Origin: Comamonas testosteroni TK102
GTDB lineage: Bacteria > Pseudomonadota > Gammaproteobacteria > Burkholderiales > Burkholderiaceae_C
DNA: 64,000 nucleotides
Reading direction: 5' to 3'
Assembly (NCBI RefSeq): GCF_000739375.1
Contig: NZ_CP006704.1
Span: 2,852,001-2,916,000 of the forward strand
Shown piece by piece: positions 62,062 to 64,000 of the stretch. The translations under genes were made by a program, and so were the position numbers. The first letter of the stretch is position 1. The number at the start of each line of letters is the position of its first letter. The notes under the pieces are model-generated. The model did not search any database. It saw nothing but the letters and a program-made list of their open reading frames with translations, and was not told the DNA's origin.

Positions 62062-62343
62062 ATGTGGAAACTGGGCCGTTTGCTGAGTCGCTTTCGCAAA
62101 GAACTGCTGCTTGCCTGGGCTGTGCTGCGCGATCCGCGCTCGCCCAGGGCTGCCAAACTCGCCACTGTGCTGGCGGCGCTCTACCTCATCAGTCCCCTAG
62201 ACGTCGTGCCAGATGCCATTCCTGTTATGGGCTGGCTGGACGACGGCCTGATCGGTTTTTTGCTATTGCAGCTGGCTTTCAGGCTTTTGCCCGCTGAACT
62301 GCTGGGCTCACTGCGCGAACGCGTGGGCGTCAAAGCGCTTTGA
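62062..62343 (+). CDS. DUF1232 (YkvA-like) small membrane protein
   Basis: A 93-residue protein with the DUF1232 signature LYLISPLDVVPDAIPVMGWL followed by DDGLIGFLLLQLAFRLL, which forms one or two hydrophobic helices. The family is widespread and probably membrane-associated, with no known function. AAGGGG 8 nt before the ATG at 62062 supports the start (the frame runs from a GTG at 62032). An intrinsic terminator follows the stop. Confidence 0.85.
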   Translation: MWKLGRLLSRFRKELLLAWAVLRDPRSPRAAKLATVLAALYLISPLDVVPDAIPVMGWLDDGLIGFLLLQLAFRLLPAELLGSLRERVGVKAL

Positions 62344-62363
62344 GCAGCCGTCTCTAAACCATG

Positions 62364-62405
62364 GCGACCAGCGTTGATACATCGGGCGCTGGTCGCTTTT
62401 TCTCA
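62364..62405 (+). terminator. Intrinsic terminator after the DUF1232 gene
   Basis: Perfect arms GCGACCAGCG (62364-62373) and CGCTGGTCGC (62387-62396) are followed by TTTTTCTC. It lies 21 nt beyond the stop, and 14 nt before the end of the convergent hydrolase gene, which it could also insulate. Confidence 0.9.
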
Positions 62406-62418
62406 TGCCCGCCAGACC

Positions 62419-63492
62419 TTAGATGCCCAGAAACTGAAAAGGCTTGGAGGGCTTGAATTCCGCAGTGGCATTGCCCGAATAGGTATGGCTCTGGTCGGCG
62501 CCCAGGTCCAGCTTCATGACCTTGACGGTTTGCGCATCGAAATCCAGTGCCTTGAGATCGACCCAGAAGGTATTGGGTGTGAGAGCCGACTCGAAAAAGT
62601 ACAGCTTGCGCTGGTGGTCAAACACCGTACGCCAGCGCGTGGACGAGATATTGGGCTGATCGGGCGTGCTGATGCCGTAGGGCACCGAGACATTACGGAT
62701 CACGCTGAACACGCTGGCCAGTGCCTTGTTGGGGTTGGGGTCCTTGGGAATGGCATTCACATAGAACGATGCCCGCGCAAAGCGATCGGCTGCGCGGTTG
62801 GTACCGGGCAGCATGATCGTGCCGCCGATCTGCTGCCAGTAGCTGTTGAGCGCCAGTTGCTGATCGAAGGTGGGCGAGTTGGTCATCACCTGGTACTTGC
62901 GGTCATGGTGAATGACCTGCTTGCCCTGGATGTATTCAACGATGGCGCTGTCGCCGCTGGCGTCCGACATGGACAGGTGCAAGGTGGTCAGGCGGTTTTC
63001 TCCGGGCACATTGTCCGAGACGATGGTGAAGGGCTCCTTCTCCAGCGCGACCACGGCCTCCTTCACGGTGGCAAAGTTGTCCAGCACATATTGCGCCCAG
63101 GCGGCAATCGTCAGCCCGGGTTTGCTCTTGGCATCAAAGCTCGGATACTGGGACTCCACCAGCCACAGCAGATTGGCGTTGAGGCCGGCTTCGTTGACAC
63201 CGTCCGTGGTCGAGATGTCATAGCCCGAAGTGATGACGCTGCCGTATCTGGACTTCCAGCGCAGCGTGTTCTGACCGGTCTGGCCGTTGCGCTCCATGCC
63301 GCGCGGCAGCACCCAGAGATTGCTGACAATGTCGCTTTTCCAGTCCATGGAGCGGGCCGTCATGATCTGGCCGTCCACACCGTGGTAGACCAGCCGGGTG
63401 CAGGCCCAGGCACTAGTCGTGGCGGCTGCAGCGGAAGCGGCGAGCAGCAGGGTGGCCGGCAGGGGGCGAATACGCGGCATTCTGTTTTTCAT
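62419..63492 (-). CDS. Secreted linear-amide hydrolase (choloylglycine / penicillin V acylase family)
   Basis: The 357-residue Ntn hydrolase has a signal peptide (about 1-30, ATLLLAASAAAATTSAWA) and a putative catalytic Cys31 directly after it (ACTRLVYHGVDG), as in the choloylglycine hydrolase / penicillin acylase family, where processing exposes the nucleophile. Further family segments are TARSMDWKSDIVSNLWVLPR, DGVNEAGLNANLLWLVESQY and MTNSPTFDQQLALN. It hydrolyses amide bonds of bile-salt-like or acyl-homoserine-lactone-like substrates; the true substrate is unknown. AAGGAG precedes ATG 63492. It is divergent from the lipoprotein gene at 63658. Confidence 0.9.
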   Translation of the reverse strand: MKNRMPRIRPLPATLLLAASAAAATTSAWACTRLVYHGVDGQIMTARSMDWKSDIVSNLWVLPRGMERNGQTGQNTLRWKSRYGSVITSGYDISTTDGVNEAGLNANLLWLVESQYPSFDAKSKPGLTIAAWAQYVLDNFATVKEAVVALEKEPFTIVSDNVPGENRLTTLHLSMSDASGDSAIVEYIQGKQVIHHDRKYQVMTNSPTFDQQLALNSYWQQIGGTIMLPGTNRAADRFARASFYVNAIPKDPNPNKALASVFSVIRNVSVPYGISTPDQPNISSTRWRTVFDHQRKLYFFESALTPNTFWVDLKALDFDAQTVKVMKLDLGADQSHTYSGNATAEFKPSKPFQFLGI

Positions 63493-63657
63493 CAAATCTA
63501 CTCCTTGCACTGTAAGCATGAATTCGACGTAAGTGACTGCTGCAGGGGCTCCGGCTTGGCAGGGCACGCAGTCCCAGGCGCATAGCCTAACCTGGCTCGG
63601 CAAGCTCCACGGCGGCGCCGGCCGGGCACGCCCGAAAGCAGCTGGCATACTGCTTCC

Positions 63658-64000
63658 ATGATGCCAAGGCCTTTGACGACAGTTGTGCTGCTGGCGCTGA
63701 CAGCGCTGGCAGCTTGTGACTTTGCCGAGCCGCCAGCGCCGCTGAGCCGGCAGGCGCAGGCCACGCGGGATGCGCCGCCGGAGCAGGTCTTCAAGGGCGT
63801 GCTGGCAGGTCAGCCGGTGTTCCTGCTGGTCCATGACTGCGAGGGCTTTCTCGTGGAGCCTCTGGAAAAAGACGAAGTCCGCTGGGAAAAGGTGTTGGCC
63901 CCCGAGCCATATCCTTTCTTCACCTCCTGCCAGCGGCAGTCGATCCGGCATGAGGCCGGCGCGCTTTCGGTCACGCTGGGGCGCATGGCCTTTGGCGCAG
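63658..64000 (+). CDS. Lipoprotein, function unknown (truncated by window end)
   Basis: The 114 residues in the window start with a lipoprotein signal peptide and lipobox (LLALTALAACDF) and continue as a soluble domain with QPVFLLVHDCEGFLVEPLEK and two more cysteines (HDC, TSC). No family is recognised. The gene runs beyond position 64000. It is divergent from the secreted hydrolase, with 165 nt between the starts. Confidence 0.7.
   Translation, partial: MMPRPLTTVVLLALTALAACDFAEPPAPLSRQAQATRDAPPEQVFKGVLAGQPVFLLVHDCEGFLVEPLEKDEVRWEKVLAPEPYPFFTSCQRQSIRHEAGALSVTLGRMAFGA

Overview
The window looks like chromosomal DNA of a Comamonadaceae betaproteobacterium, most likely Comamonas (testosteroni-like). 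I base this on the high GC content, three orphan tripartite-tricarboxylate (Bug) binding proteins, many LysR/AraC/TetR/MarR-controlled catabolic and efflux operons, an ImuA-ImuB-DnaE2 mutasome, and a dispersed hairpin repeat of a type I associate with Comamonadaceae. This assignment is an inference from gene content; no rRNA or tRNA is present to anchor it. I saw no insertion sequence, phage, plasmid origin or CRISPR array.

Layout. 1-1.1 kb: 5' part of gcvT (minus strand) behind a tandem glycine riboswitch. 1.1-5.9 kb: a TonB-like lipoprotein, then a cupin dioxygenase - MFS permease - Zn alcohol dehydrogenase cassette of locally lower GC, and an AraC regulator. 6-7.6 kb: a metallo-beta-lactamase-fold hydrolase divergent from a small TPR protein. 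7.7-12.9 kb (minus): a complete EmrAB/TolC-type efflux operon led by a MarR repressor. 13.1-17.2 kb: a CopD-like membrane protein, a small unknown protein, katG and a PAS-LuxR regulator. 17.2-19.2 kb: scoA-DUF3806-scoB with a near-perfect 22-bp operator-like palindrome. 19.3-20.7 kb: an HD-GYP-like protein. 20.9-26.8 kb: a LexA box and imuA-imuB-dnaE2, an SOS mutagenesis operon.

26.8-36.0 kb is a LysR-controlled catabolic operon with two Bug binding proteins, two class III CoA-transferases, a MaoC-like hydratase, two acyl-CoA dehydrogenases and an enoyl-CoA hydratase. Together these could take up an unknown organic acid, activate it to a CoA thioester and beta-oxidise it. 36-43.7 kb: a chemoreceptor, an AsmA-like protein, and a LysR / arylsulfotransferase-like / Bug protein group. 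43.8-50.2 kb: an RluA-type pseudouridine synthase and a second efflux operon (TetR - MFS - HlyD - NodT) with a perfect operator palindrome.

50.2-64 kb: a membrane-anchored protein with two bL12-like domains beside a DUF1963 protein, a glutamine amidotransferase, the potassium transporter Kup and an AhpD-like protein. Next comes a translationally coupled pair consisting of a FAN1-type VRR-NUC nuclease and an XPD/DinG-type FeS helicase carrying a RecB/Cas4-like nuclease domain, followed by a SUFU-domain protein. The window ends with a molbindin, a GNAT acetyltransferase, a DUF1232 protein, a secreted Ntn hydrolase and a truncated lipoprotein.

The most unusual features are the FAN1 plus nuclease-helicase pair, the double bL12-like membrane protein, the DUF3806 gene inside the scoAB operon, and a family of at least seven hairpin repeats with fixed internal spacing, several of them lying inside coding sequences.
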